In this document: piece after piece, positions 9,472 to 17,477 of the stretch
Layout of the letters: each line of letters starts with the position of its first letter
Position numbering within the stretch: the stretch's first letter is position 1
Source: Haemophilus parainfluenzae
GTDB lineage: Bacteria > Pseudomonadota > Gammaproteobacteria > Enterobacterales > Pasteurellaceae
Length of the DNA stretch: 64,000 nt
Direction: 5' to 3'
NCBI RefSeq assembly: GCF_014931395.1
Contig: NZ_CP063120.1
Coordinates: forward strand, 913,501-977,500
Translations under genes and position numbers: made by a program
Notes under the pieces: model-generated
Told to the model about the DNA's origin: nothing
What the model saw: only the letters and a program-made list of their open reading frames with translations
The model's database searches: none

Positions 9472-9726
9472 TTATACTGAAATTGAAACGAAAAACCCGA
9501 TGATAAAATTTTTGAAATCAAAAACTTTATCATCGGGCTTTTCAAACCAATTGCTCGCATATTTTGCTTTTCGTTGGTAACTGCCTTTGCCTTTACGTTT
9601 TTTCTCAACGCGTTGGCGGAATAATTTGTCGTGTAATAGTGCCATCACGGCATTATCTTTCACAACACCTTTGGTGTGTTGATAAATGGGCTGATTTTCA
9701 ACCGCACTCTTTATTTTTTTCGTCAT
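9472..9726 (-). CDS. arfA: Alternative ribosome-rescue factor ArfA
   Basis: Rescues ribosomes stalled on mRNAs without a stop codon by recruiting release factor RF2, as a backup to tmRNA. The 84-residue frame matches ArfA in SENQPIY-like [16 protein letters not shown] and in [25 protein letters not shown] 9726 is chosen because the residues upstream of it are not part of the family. The last 20 or so codons include a strong terminator hairpin (9496-9537), and the encoded tail after residue 70 is hydrophobic ([10 protein letters not shown]). The functional product is therefore probably made from a truncated transcript lacking the stop codon. Confidence 0.9.
   Translation of the reverse strand: MTKKIKSAVENQPIYQHTKGVVKDNAVMALLHDKLFRQRVEKKRKGKGSYQRKAKYASNWFEKPDDKVFDFKNFIIGFFVSISV
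9485..9537 (-). terminator. Intrinsic terminator inside the arfA coding sequence
   Basis: On the minus strand CCCGATGATAAA pairs with TTTATCATCGGG (12 bp). After one mismatch a further 6-bp stem closes an ATTT tetraloop. TTTTTCGTTT follows. The stop codon of arfA (9472-9474) lies downstream of the T tract, so most transcripts should end around codon 77-81 without a stop. Confidence 0.9.
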
Positions 9727-9791
9727 ATTTACCTCTAAAAAATTGCCGTGAAGTGGTTCACGGCAAGTCATTATAGCGAAAATGAATAGAA

Positions 9792-10142
9792 TTACAAAAT
9801 AGCGAGTACGCTTTCAGGCGGTCGTCCAATTTTAGCTTTTTCACCTTTTACCACAATCGGACGTTCTAATAGGGCTGAATTTTCACTGATGGCTTTTAAT
9901 AAATCGTCATTCGTTAATGCAGGATTAGCTAACCCTAATGATTGATAAAGTTCATCTTTGGTACGCATCATTTTTCTGACATCATCTAATCCTAATTTAT
10001 TAGCCAGTTGCTGCAATGCTTCAACAGAGTAGTGTTGTTGTAAATAAAGTTCAATCGTCGGTTGAATGCCTTTTTCTTCTAATAAAGCTAAGGTTTCACG
10101 GCTTTTTGAGCAACGCGGATTATGATAAATCGTCACAGACAT
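9792..10142 (-). CDS. arsC: ArsC/Spx-family arsenate reductase
   Basis: A 116-residue thioredoxin-fold protein. The N-terminal [11 protein letters not shown] carries the catalytic cysteine Cys11 of glutaredoxin-dependent arsenate reductases. [14 protein letters not shown] and the C-terminal [12 protein letters not shown](X)-KAKIGRPPE contain the anion-binding arginines typical of the ArsC group. No arsB or arsR is adjacent, so a broader thiol-redox role cannot be excluded. The start ATG follows GGAAACG on its strand. Confidence 0.88.
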   Translation of the reverse strand: MSVTIYHNPRCSKSRETLALLEEKGIQPTIELYLQQHYSVEALQQLANKLGLDDVRKMMRTKDELYQSLGLANPALTNDDLLKAISENSALLERPIVVKGEKAKIGRPPESVLAIL

Positions 10143-10236
10143 AACGTTTCCTTCTATTTTATGTTGAATGAGTGGATATAGGATTGATTCAAATTTTAAC
10201 TTATAATGACAAAAAATACTTGTTTAGGAAGACTTT

Positions 10237-11283
10237 ATGTTAGAAATGCTAAAAAATTGGTATAGCCGTCGCTTAAGCGATCCGCAGGCGATGGGGCTAC
10301 TTGCCATTTTGTTGTTTGGCTTTATTGCGATTTATTTCTTTAGTGATTTAATTGCCCCCTTGCTGATTGCCATTGTATTAGCATATTTATTGGAAATGCC
10401 AATTAATTTCCTAACGAAAAAATTAAAATTTCCTCGAATGCTCGCTACGCTAGTCATTTTTGGTGGATTTATAACCTTGGCGTTATTAATTTTCTTCGGG
10501 CTTGTGCCAACATTATGGAATCAAATGATTTCCTTATTAAGCGATTTGCCAGCCATGTTCAATAAGTTACATGAATGGTTGTTAGCCCTTCCAGAGCATT
10601 ATCCTGAACTTATTGACTATACCATGATTGATACCTTTTTTAGTGCTGCTCGTGCGAAGATTTTGGGCTTCGGTGAATCTGCGGTGAAATTGTCGATTAC
10701 TTCATTAATGAACCTTGTATCACTGGGTATTTATGCATTTTTAGTGCCATTAATGATGTTCTTTATGCTGAAAGATAAAACTGAGCTTCTTGCGGGTGTG
10801 AGCCGATTTTTACCTAAAAATCGTCTTTTAGCCTCTAAAGTATGGAATGAAATGCAGCAACAAATTGCGAATTATATTCATGGTAAGCTGTTGGAAATTT
10901 TGATTGTCGGCGTGGTGACTTACATCATCTTTTTAAGCTTTGGTTTAAATTATCCGCTGTTGCTTTCTGTTGCCGTTGGGCTTTCTGTATTAGTACCTTA
11001 TATCGGCGCGGTATTGGTGACGATTCCTGTTGCGTTAGTGGCCATGTTCCAGTTTGGCATTTCCCCAACGTTTTGGTATTTAATTGTGGCCTTTGCGGTG
11101 AGTCAACTTCTCGATGGAAACTTGTTGGTACCGTATTTATTCTCTGAAGTCGTTAATTTACACCCTTTAGTAATCATTATTTCAGTGCTGATTTTTGGTG
11201 GATTATGGGGGTTCTGGGGCGTATTCTTCGCTATTCCATTGGCAACGCTCGTTAAAGCGGTGCTGAATGCATTGCCGGATTAG
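10237..11283 (+). CDS. perM: PerM-like permease, AI-2E transporter family
   Basis: A 348-residue polytopic inner-membrane protein of the AI-2E/PerM family with about eight predicted helices. The start [21 protein letters not shown], the conserved [10 protein letters not shown] loop, and the C-terminal [32 protein letters not shown] closely resemble E. coli PerM. The substrate of PerM is not established; the family includes AI-2 exporters and Na+/H+ antiporters. The start ATG is preceded by AGGAAGAC. The gene is divergent from arsC. Confidence 0.88.
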   Translation: MLEMLKNWYSRRLSDPQAMGLLAILLFGFIAIYFFSDLIAPLLIAIVLAYLLEMPINFLTKKLKFPRMLATLVIFGGFITLALLIFFGLVPTLWNQMISLLSDLPAMFNKLHEWLLALPEHYPELIDYTMIDTFFSAARAKILGFGESAVKLSITSLMNLVSLGIYAFLVPLMMFFMLKDKTELLAGVSRFLPKNRLLASKVWNEMQQQIANYIHGKLLEILIVGVVTYIIFLSFGLNYPLLLSVAVGLSVLVPYIGAVLVTIPVALVAMFQFGISPTFWYLIVAFAVSQLLDGNLLVPYLFSEVVNLHPLVIIISVLIFGGLWGFWGVFFAIPLATLVKAVLNALPD

Positions 11284-11305
11284 ACAGAATTAAAACGATA
11301 AAAAG

Positions 11306-11330
11306 AAAGCTGACGAAAGTCAGCTTTTTT
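11306..11330. terminator. Terminator shared by perM and trmO
   Basis: AAAGCTGAC-GAAA-GTCAGCTTT with a GNRA-type loop and T runs; it overlaps the 3' end of the convergent trmO gene. Confidence 0.9.
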
Positions 11331-12057
11331 GTTCTTTTAATTTTTGGATATCCAGAATTTCGACACAATCTGTTGTCCCTGCTTTAATACGCCATTTAAT
11401 ATTAAATTCGTAGAGACTAATACCATAAATGCGATCAGTTTCTTTACCTTGTTGATAAGCGGGACGGGGATCTTGAGCGATCACTTCCGTAATAAATCTT
11501 GCTAAGTGCGGTCGATTTTTGTGATATTTTTCCACCGCGCTTTGGGCGATTTCTGTAAATTCTACGCTTAATTTTGCAGGTGGTTTTTCTTGCGCGAAAC
11601 TTGATTTTGCCTCAGGTTCGCTATCAGCATAGGTAATATAAGGTTTAATATCAAAAATAGGTGTACCATCGACAAGATCCACGGATCCTAAATGTAGAAA
11701 AACACGACCATGAATGCATTCCACTTGGCGTAATTCAACTTTGGATAAGCCTAGCGGATTTGGGCGATGTGTAGCGCGTGAAGCAAATACACCGACACGT
11801 TGATTGCCGCCTAAACGAGGGGGGCGAACAGTAGATTGCCATTTTCCATGGGGCACTTTGTCGAATTGGAAAATAAGCCAAAGATGGCTAAATTGCTCTA
11901 AGCCTCGCACCGCTTCTGGTGAATTATACGGAGGGAGCAGTTCCACAATACCAATGCCATCCTGTACTAAATCTGGCTGTCGTGGCACCGAGAATTTTTC
12001 TTTGTAAGGCGTGTGAATCACCGCAATGGGGTGAAGAGTCAGTGTTAAATCATTCAT
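11320..12057 (-). CDS. trmO: tRNA (N6-threonylcarbamoyladenosine-37-N6)-methyltransferase TrmO
   Basis: A 245-residue TsaA/YaeB-family protein that uses S-adenosylmethionine to add a methyl group to t6A37 in tRNA-Thr. Characteristic segments are the start [56 protein letters not shown] and [11 protein letters not shown]. The stop codon lies within the terminator shared with perM. The gene is 61 bp from the divergent menA. Confidence 0.92.
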   Translation of the reverse strand: MNDLTLTLHPIAVIHTPYKEKFSVPRQPDLVQDGIGIVELLPPYNSPEAVRGLEQFSHLWLIFQFDKVPHGKWQSTVRPPRLGGNQRVGVFASRATHRPNPLGLSKVELRQVECIHGRVFLHLGSVDLVDGTPIFDIKPYITYADSEPEAKSSFAQEKPPAKLSVEFTEIAQSAVEKYHKNRPHLARFITEVIAQDPRPAYQQGKETDRIYGISLYEFNIKWRIKAGTTDCVEILDIQKLKEQKS

Positions 12058-12118
12058 AAAAAGGCAATTTCCGTGTAGAATACGCCCTTTATTGTAATCA
12101 AAAGTGCGGTCAAAAAAA

Positions 12119-13030
12119 ATGACAAATCATAAATTGAAAATGTGGTGGGAAACCGCTCGCCCAAAAACCTTGCCTTTGGCATTAGCTTCTATTTTTACCG
12201 GCTCTGCATTGGCATATTGGGCGGATAAAGAGAGTTTTAATCTTACCGTAATGTTACTTTGCTTACTTACTACCATCTTATTGCAGGTACTTTCCAACTT
12301 TGCTAACGATTACGGCGATCATCAAAAAGGATCAGATACCGAAGAACGTATAGGGCCTTTACGTGGTATTCAGCAAGGTGCAATTTCCGCGAATGAGCTC
12401 AAATGGGGCTTAATTTTAATGGCCGTAGGTTCATTCTTTTCAGGTGCATTCTTAATTGGTATCGCATATCAAAGTCTTACTGATTTATTGGCCTTTGCTG
12501 GTTTGGGTATTCTAGCCATTATTGCTGCCATTACTTATACCGTAGGCGCTAAACCTTATGGTTATTTAGGTTTAGGCGATTTGTCTGTTTTGCTCTTTTT
12601 TGGACTATTAGGTGTAGGTGGAACTTATTATCTCCAAACTCACAGCATTGATAGCTTAATTACTCTACCTGCACTGGGCTCCGGTTTATTAGCAACAGCC
12701 GTTTTAAATATCAATAATTTACGTGATATTGAGCAAGATGCAAAAGTAGGAAAAAATACTTTAGTTGTACGTATGGGACCGAAGAAAGGACGTATTTATC
12801 ACTGTGTTTTATTAAGCGTTGCTGCTTTATGTTATGTGCTATTTGCGGCATCAACAGCATTTAGCCCTTGGCATTTCTTATTTTTATTGGCATTTCCATT
12901 GTTATTAAAACACGCATTATTTGTTTATCGCAGCAAAGAGCCCGCAGTGTTGCGTCCGATGTTGGCTCAGATGTCTATGATTTCTTTATTTATCAATATC
13001 TTGTTTAGTTTAGGCTTGCTTATCGGCTAA
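12119..13030 (+). CDS. menA: 1,4-dihydroxy-2-naphthoate polyprenyltransferase
   Basis: Membrane UbiA-superfamily enzyme that attaches the prenyl chain to DHNA to give demethylmenaquinone. It is 303 residues with 8-9 membrane helices. The aspartate-rich motifs are [15 protein letters not shown] (about residues 59-73) and [19 protein letters not shown] 12119 is chosen; an in-frame GTG at 12104 is the GTG inside an uptake-sequence core. Demethylmenaquinone feeds the fumarate reductase encoded later in this window. rraA follows 45 bp downstream. Confidence 0.93.
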   Translation: MTNHKLKMWWETARPKTLPLALASIFTGSALAYWADKESFNLTVMLLCLLTTILLQVLSNFANDYGDHQKGSDTEERIGPLRGIQQGAISANELKWGLILMAVGSFFSGAFLIGIAYQSLTDLLAFAGLGILAIIAAITYTVGAKPYGYLGLGDLSVLLFFGLLGVGGTYYLQTHSIDSLITLPALGSGLLATAVLNINNLRDIEQDAKVGKNTLVVRMGPKKGRIYHCVLLSVAALCYVLFAASTAFSPWHFLFLLAFPLLLKHALFVYRSKEPAVLRPMLAQMSMISLFINILFSLGLLIG

Positions 13031-13075
13031 ATCGGCTTATACTAGAGAAAAAATTTTAACGACAAGGGGTACATT

Positions 13076-13576
13076 ATGTATATCGATACTTCAGAACTTT
13101 GTGATATTTATGCTGATCAAGTGGATGTGGTTGAGCCAATTTTTTCTAGCTTTGGTGGCGTCAGCAATTTCTACGGCAAAGTGACGACAGTAAAATGTTT
13201 TGAAAATAATGGATTAATTGCCGAAATTCTCGAAGAAAATGGTAACGGCAGAGTGCTTGTCGTAGATGGCGGTGGTGCAGTACGTCGTGCTTTAATTGAT
13301 GCAGAGCTTGCACAACTTGCCGCAGATAATGACTGGGCGGGCATTATTGTTTATGGTGCCGTGCGTCAAATTCAACAACTTGAAAATATTGATATTGGTA
13401 TTCATGCGCTTGCACCAATTCCAGTGGGCGCAGATGAAAATAATCAGGGTGAAAGTGATATTCCAGTCAATTTTGGTGGTGTAACGTTCTTCCCTGAAGA
13501 CTACATTTATGCCGATTTAACAGGTATTATTCTTTCACAAGAAGCATTAGATTTAGAAGACGTTGAAGAAGAATAA
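13076..13576 (+). CDS. rraA: Regulator of ribonuclease activity A
   Basis: A 166-residue RraA-family trimeric protein that binds RNase E and inhibits mRNA decay. It was formerly misannotated as the methyltransferase MenG because it often follows menA, as here. Family motifs are [32 protein letters not shown] and [18 protein letters not shown] lies eight bases upstream. Its C-terminus is acidic (EDVEEE). Confidence 0.93.
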   Translation: MYIDTSELCDIYADQVDVVEPIFSSFGGVSNFYGKVTTVKCFENNGLIAEILEENGNGRVLVVDGGGAVRRALIDAELAQLAADNDWAGIIVYGAVRQIQQLENIDIGIHALAPIPVGADENNQGESDIPVNFGGVTFFPEDYIYADLTGIILSQEALDLEDVEEE

Positions 13577-13598
13577 TTTTGAAATTATAGACCTTTTT

Positions 13599-13630
13599 AA
13601 AGTGCGGTTAGAAATAACCGCACTTTTTTT
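13599..13630 (+). terminator. Inverted uptake-sequence terminator after rraA
   Basis: AAAGTGCGGTTA-GAAA-TAACCGCACTTT with seven further T bases: a 12-bp stem built from two opposed uptake cores. Confidence 0.9.
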
Positions 13631-13641
13631 GTCAAAAATTT

Positions 13642-13657
13642 TTTGAACAAGATCACA
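13642..13657. promoter_or_regulatory. CRP-like site upstream of the SLC13 permease
   Basis: TTTGA-ACAAGA-TCACA matches the CRP pattern TGTGA-N6-TCACA at nine of ten fixed positions. It lies about 85 bp before the start codon, a usual activating position. Confidence 0.55.
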
Positions 13658-13739
13658 TTTTAAACATTTGTTAGTTGAAAGTTTGTAACATTCATTTAAC
13701 ATCGAAAATAGTTCATCTGTAATCAGTTTGGAGGGACTC

Positions 13740-15125
13740 ATGAACGAAACAAACACAACAAAAAATTATAAAAGTGGGATTATCTTTCTGCTGGCGATAG
13801 CCTGTTTTTTTATTTTATTAAAATCTTTACCTTTCGCACCTAAGGAAAATGCTGGTTTAGCATTATTAGCCTTTGTGGCGATTCTTTGGTTAACTGAGGC
13901 GTTACATGTCACCGTGACCGCTCTTTTGGTGCCATTACTTGCAATTGCTCTTGATTTGGTGACAACCAAACAAGCTTTAGTGGCGTTTGCTGACCCAACC
14001 ATTTTCTTATTCTTTGGTGGTTTTGCTTTAGCAACAGCTTTGCACATACAAAAACTCGATAAAATGATTGCCAATAAAATCATGGCAATGGCGCGTGGTA
14101 ATTTGTTTGTCGCTGTGATGTATCTTTTTGCTATTACCGCTTTCCTTTCCATGTGGATGAGTAACACTGCAACAGCCGCCATGATGTTACCTTTAGCAAT
14201 GGGGATCTTAAGCAAACTTGATAAAGAAAAAGAACATAATACTTATGTCTTCGTATTATTGGGGATTGCGTATAGTGCAAGTATTGGTGGTATGGGAACA
14301 TTAGTAGGTAGCCCACCAAATGCTATCGTTGCAAGTAACTTACATTTAACTTTCTCTGATTGGTTATGGTATGGTTTACCAATTATGCTCATTTTGATGC
14401 CGTTGATGATTGGTACACTTTTCATTGTCTTTAAACCAAGACTTCATTTACATTTTGAACAAAACTTTGAACGTATTGAAATGAATGGCCAACGTGTTTT
14501 AACGCTTGTGATTTTTGGTCTCATTGCGCTTTGTTGGGTATTTAGTAGTTATATTAATCCAATCATTTCAAGTGTATTTGGTCTTGCTAAAAATATCGGT
14601 AGTTTTGATAGCGTTGTCGCATTGCTTGCTGCTGTCATTATTTGTTCAACTGGTGTGGCAAATTGGAAACAAATCCAAGAAAGCACGGACTGGGGTGTAT
14701 TAATGCTTTTCGGTGGTGGCTTAACTTTAAGCGCCGTGTTAAAAGATTCTGGTGCAAGTAAAGTATTAGCTGACGGTATTGTATTCTTAGTTCAAGGACA
14801 ACATTACTATCTCATTGGTTTATTGGTCGCAACCTTCATTATTTTCTTAACTGAATTTACATCCAATACTGCGAGTGCAGCATTATTAGTGCCAATCTTT
14901 ATTTCTATCGCGCAATCTCTTGGTATGCCAGAAATTGGTCTTGCCTTAATCATCGGTTTAGGTGCTTCTTGTGCCTTTATGTTACCAGTGGCGACACCGC
15001 CAAATGCAATCGTATTTGGTACGGGACATGTTCGTCAGAGTGATATGGTGAAAGCTGGGTTTATCTTAAATATTGTGTGTATACTCGTTATCGCGACAAT
15101 AGGATATTATTTCTGGTTGAATTAA
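13740..15125 (+). CDS. SLC13/DASS-family anion permease
   Basis: A 461-residue polytopic sodium-coupled anion permease of the divalent anion (dicarboxylate) symporter family. The paired SNT motifs that bind substrate and sodium are visible as MSNTATAAMMLPLA and TSNTASAALLVPIF, with matching later halves SPPNAIVAS and TPPNAIVFG. The substrate is probably a C4-dicarboxylate or related anion, but sulfate cannot be ruled out. The start ATG 13740 has GGAGGG seven bases upstream. A CRP-like site upstream suggests catabolite control. Confidence 0.88.
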   Translation: MNETNTTKNYKSGIIFLLAIACFFILLKSLPFAPKENAGLALLAFVAILWLTEALHVTVTALLVPLLAIALDLVTTKQALVAFADPTIFLFFGGFALATALHIQKLDKMIANKIMAMARGNLFVAVMYLFAITAFLSMWMSNTATAAMMLPLAMGILSKLDKEKEHNTYVFVLLGIAYSASIGGMGTLVGSPPNAIVASNLHLTFSDWLWYGLPIMLILMPLMIGTLFIVFKPRLHLHFEQNFERIEMNGQRVLTLVIFGLIALCWVFSSYINPIISSVFGLAKNIGSFDSVVALLAAVIICSTGVANWKQIQESTDWGVLMLFGGGLTLSAVLKDSGASKVLADGIVFLVQGQHYYLIGLLVATFIIFLTEFTSNTASAALLVPIFISIAQSLGMPEIGLALIIGLGASCAFMLPVATPPNAIVFGTGHVRQSDMVKAGFILNIVCILVIATIGYYFWLN

Positions 15126-15136
15126 TCGTATAAAGG

Positions 15137-15173
15137 AAAAGGGCGTGTTGGATATATTCAACACGCCCTTTTA
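15137..15173. terminator. Terminator between the SLC13 permease and MFS gene
   Basis: AAAAGGGCGTGTTG and CAACACGCCCTTTT form a 14-bp stem with an 8-base loop, followed by T-rich sequence; it serves two convergent genes. Confidence 0.92.
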
Positions 15174-15189
15174 TTATTTTTTACAAAGA

Positions 15190-16506
15190 TTATGCTTTAA
15201 TTTCGGAGCGGCTTTTTAAGAAAAAGAGTGCGACTGTTGAGATCAACATCACAAAGCCAACGCCAACATATAAACTCTGTTTGTCCCAGCCCATATCTAA
15301 TAATTGGCCGGCAATCGTTGGAGCAAGAATTGCACCAATACGACCCACACCAATCGACCAGCCCACACCAGTGCTACGAATATCGGCATCATAAGTAAGC
15401 GGATTTAAGGTATAAAGACCGCTGATACAGCCATTCATGAGTGCACCAACTAAAATACCGAATACCATCGCAATCCATAAAACGGACGAGGATAAGATAA
15501 AGGTAATGATTGCTGCAGAAGATAAGACAGTGAATAAAATTAACACGCCGCGTGCTGTCCAACGGCTAGCCAGTAAGCCATAGATTAAGGCGCCACAAGT
15601 GCCCCCTAATGAGATCATCATTCCGACGCTCACACTTTGCTCTGTCGTCATGCCCGCTTCTTTTAATAAGGCTGGTGTCCATGAGCTAATAAAATAGAAG
15701 CTAAACATGATCGCAAAGAACGCTGTCCAAATTAAAAGGGTAGAATGTAAGTATTTTTCGCTGAATAATTGGCTAATAGGTAATTTACTTTTAACTTTTT
15801 CTACTTTTTTAGGGAGTTTCCAATCACCGGCTAAACCAATTTTTTTTGCGATTAAATTTAACCGCACTTCTGCATTTTTAGGTTGTTTGGAGGTGAGGAA
15901 ATCAATGGATTCCGGTAACCAAATAAATAAAATGACCAAGAGCAAACCGGTTAAGATAGCACCTGCTAAAAACACCGCACGCCAGCCATATTCACCTTGT
16001 AGCATCACGGCAAACATACCGCCTAATACCGCACCGATACCAAAACCAGCAGCATAGACACTGATCGCGAAGCTACGCCATTTGCGAGAGGAATATTCAC
16101 TGGTGATCACGTTTGTGCCCACTAAAATACCGCCGACACCAAGACCAGTGATAACACGCCAGAAACCGAGCCATTGATATTGTGAAATAAACGCCGATCC
16201 TAACATTCCGATAGCGGAGAGTGACACTGCCATTAATAACAATGGGCGACGACCAATTTTATCCGCAAGTGGCGCAAGGAAAAGTGAGCCAGCCGTCATA
16301 CCAAACAAGCCGGCACTTAATAAATAACCTAACTCAATCGCCGTGAGGCCAAACTCGCCACGAATGGCTGTTGCCGTGAAGGCAAGGGCTAATACATCAA
16401 AACCATCAAGTAAATTCATGATGGCAGCCATGACCACAATCATCCATTGATAAGCCCCCATTGGGCTTTGCTCTATTTTGGCTCTAAGAGAAAGAGTTTC
16501 AGTCAT
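15190..16506 (-). CDS. MFS transporter, aromatic acid:H+ symporter-like
   Basis: A 438-residue 12-helix major facilitator protein. LDGFDVLALAFTATAIRGEFGL in helix 1 and the loop motif ADKIGRRPLL (motif A) place it with the AAHS-type symporters (PcaK, MhpT). The substrate is not known. It begins only 14 bp after the yhhQ stop on the same strand, so the two are probably one transcript beneath the preQ1-type riboswitch. No aromatic degradation genes are nearby, which makes an aromatic-acid substrate doubtful. A link to deazapurine or base transport is a hypothesis. Confidence 0.8.
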   Translation of the reverse strand: MTETLSLRAKIEQSPMGAYQWMIVVMAAIMNLLDGFDVLALAFTATAIRGEFGLTAIELGYLLSAGLFGMTAGSLFLAPLADKIGRRPLLLMAVSLSAIGMLGSAFISQYQWLGFWRVITGLGVGGILVGTNVITSEYSSRKWRSFAISVYAAGFGIGAVLGGMFAVMLQGEYGWRAVFLAGAILTGLLLVILFIWLPESIDFLTSKQPKNAEVRLNLIAKKIGLAGDWKLPKKVEKVKSKLPISQLFSEKYLHSTLLIWTAFFAIMFSFYFISSWTPALLKEAGMTTEQSVSVGMMISLGGTCGALIYGLLASRWTARGVLILFTVLSSAAIITFILSSSVLWIAMVFGILVGALMNGCISGLYTLNPLTYDADIRSTGVGWSIGVGRIGAILAPTIAGQLLDMGWDKQSLYVGVGFVMLISTVALFFLKSRSEIKA

Positions 16507-16520
16507 TTTATTTCCTTAAG

Positions 16521-17228
16521 TTAAGCAAACTGGCGGGAGCTTGCGAGAGATTGAAGTTTACGCAAAATCATGCTGAGTACCACGCCATAAGCGGGAACAA
16601 ACAAGACGATGCCGACAAATAATTTAAATAAGTAATCGACGAATCCAAGACTAAACCAATGTTCAGCCATAAATGGATCGCTACTTTGATAGAATGCTAC
16701 GCCAAAGAACATGAAAGTGTCGGCAAGAGAGCCAAATGTCATGGAGCTGCTCGGGGCAATCCACCACGTTTTTAGTTGACGTAAACGGTTGAATACTAAC
16801 ACATCTAATAATTGTCCGAAAACATAAGCACAGAAACTCGCAAATGCAATACGGAAAACAAACATATTGAATTCACTGAGAGCTCCTAAGCCTTGATATT
16901 GCCCATTAGAGAAAACAACCGACACAATGTAGCTGACGATAAGTGCTGGAATCATCACGATAAAGATGATCCAACGTGCTTCTTTCGCCCCAAATACACG
17001 TACCGTTAAATCGGTGGCTAAGAAAATGAATGGGAAAGTGAGTGTTCCCCATGTGCTGTGGAATGAGAAATCATCAGCAAAACCAAGTGCGGTCAATTTT
17101 AAATTGATTTCAAATGGAATTTGAACGAAATAGTTACTGGCTGTGATGATGAAGATGTGAAATAAGCTTAATAAAATTAAAGCAAAATGTTTTTGTTGAT
17201 CATTGAAGATCGGAGTATTAATTTTCAT
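16521..17228 (-). CDS. yhhQ: Queuosine-precursor transporter YhhQ
   Basis: A 235-residue inner-membrane protein of the COG1738/VUT-1 family that imports 7-cyano- or 7-aminomethyl-7-deazaguanine (preQ0/preQ1) for queuosine synthesis. Strong matches to E. coli YhhQ include LSLFHIFIITASNYFVQIPF, TWGTLTFPFIFLATDLTVRVFG, IPALIVSYIVS, FGQLLDVLVFNRLRQ and FMAEHW. The start ATG has AAAGG seven bases upstream, and that Shine-Dalgarno sequence belongs to the preQ1-I-like aptamer just before the gene, which fits translational control by the imported ligand. Confidence 0.93.
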   Translation of the reverse strand: MKINTPIFNDQQKHFALILLSLFHIFIITASNYFVQIPFEINLKLTALGFADDFSFHSTWGTLTFPFIFLATDLTVRVFGAKEARWIIFIVMIPALIVSYIVSVVFSNGQYQGLGALSEFNMFVFRIAFASFCAYVFGQLLDVLVFNRLRQLKTWWIAPSSSMTFGSLADTFMFFGVAFYQSSDPFMAEHWFSLGFVDYLFKLFVGIVLFVPAYGVVLSMILRKLQSLASSRQFA

Positions 17229-17235
17229 TTTAAGA

Positions 17236-17271
17236 CCTTTTTAGTTGGTTAATCGGGGGTAGGGAACCCGA
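17236..17271 (-). ncRNA. preQ1-I riboswitch (translational) before yhhQ
   Basis: On the minus strand: stem TCGGG (17271-17267), loop TTCCCTACC, closing strand CCCGA (17257-17253), then an A-rich tail ATTAACCAACTAAAAAGG. The CCU in the loop can pair with the AGG of the tail to form the H-type pseudoknot of preQ1-I aptamers, hiding the Shine-Dalgarno sequence of yhhQ. Compact size, C/U-rich loop and A-rich tail all match the class. A downstream gene for queuosine-precursor uptake is the expected context. Confidence 0.88.
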
Positions 17272-17286
17272 CATGAGAAATAAATC

Positions 17287-17299
17287 CGCCAAATTGGCG
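17287..17299. promoter_or_regulatory. Perfect palindrome upstream of the riboswitch
   Basis: CGCCAA-A-TTGGCG, a 13-base perfect dyad in the region between yhhQ and the divergent FepA-like receptor. It may be an operator or a small RNA hairpin in the yhhQ leader; nothing decides between these. Confidence 0.4.
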
Positions 17300-17393
17300 A
17301 GCCGTGAATAATACTAGAATTTATTGGGATTGCAAGAAAGTGCGGTCAAAAATCTAGGCATTTTATTTGTTTTAGTTTGATTTTAATAGCAGT

Positions 17394-17412
17394 GATAAGA
17401 ATTTTCATTTAC
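17394..17412. promoter_or_regulatory. Possible Fur box before the FepA-like receptor
   Basis: GATAAGAATTTTCATTTAC resembles the Fur consensus (GATAATGATAATCATTATC) at the outer hexamers but is weak in the centre. It lies about 66 bp before the receptor start. Confidence 0.35.
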
Positions 17413-17477
17413 ACCCAAATGATATTGTACTAGAATTCTCAGGCATTTTTATTTCACATATGCCTGGGGAGCATTCA

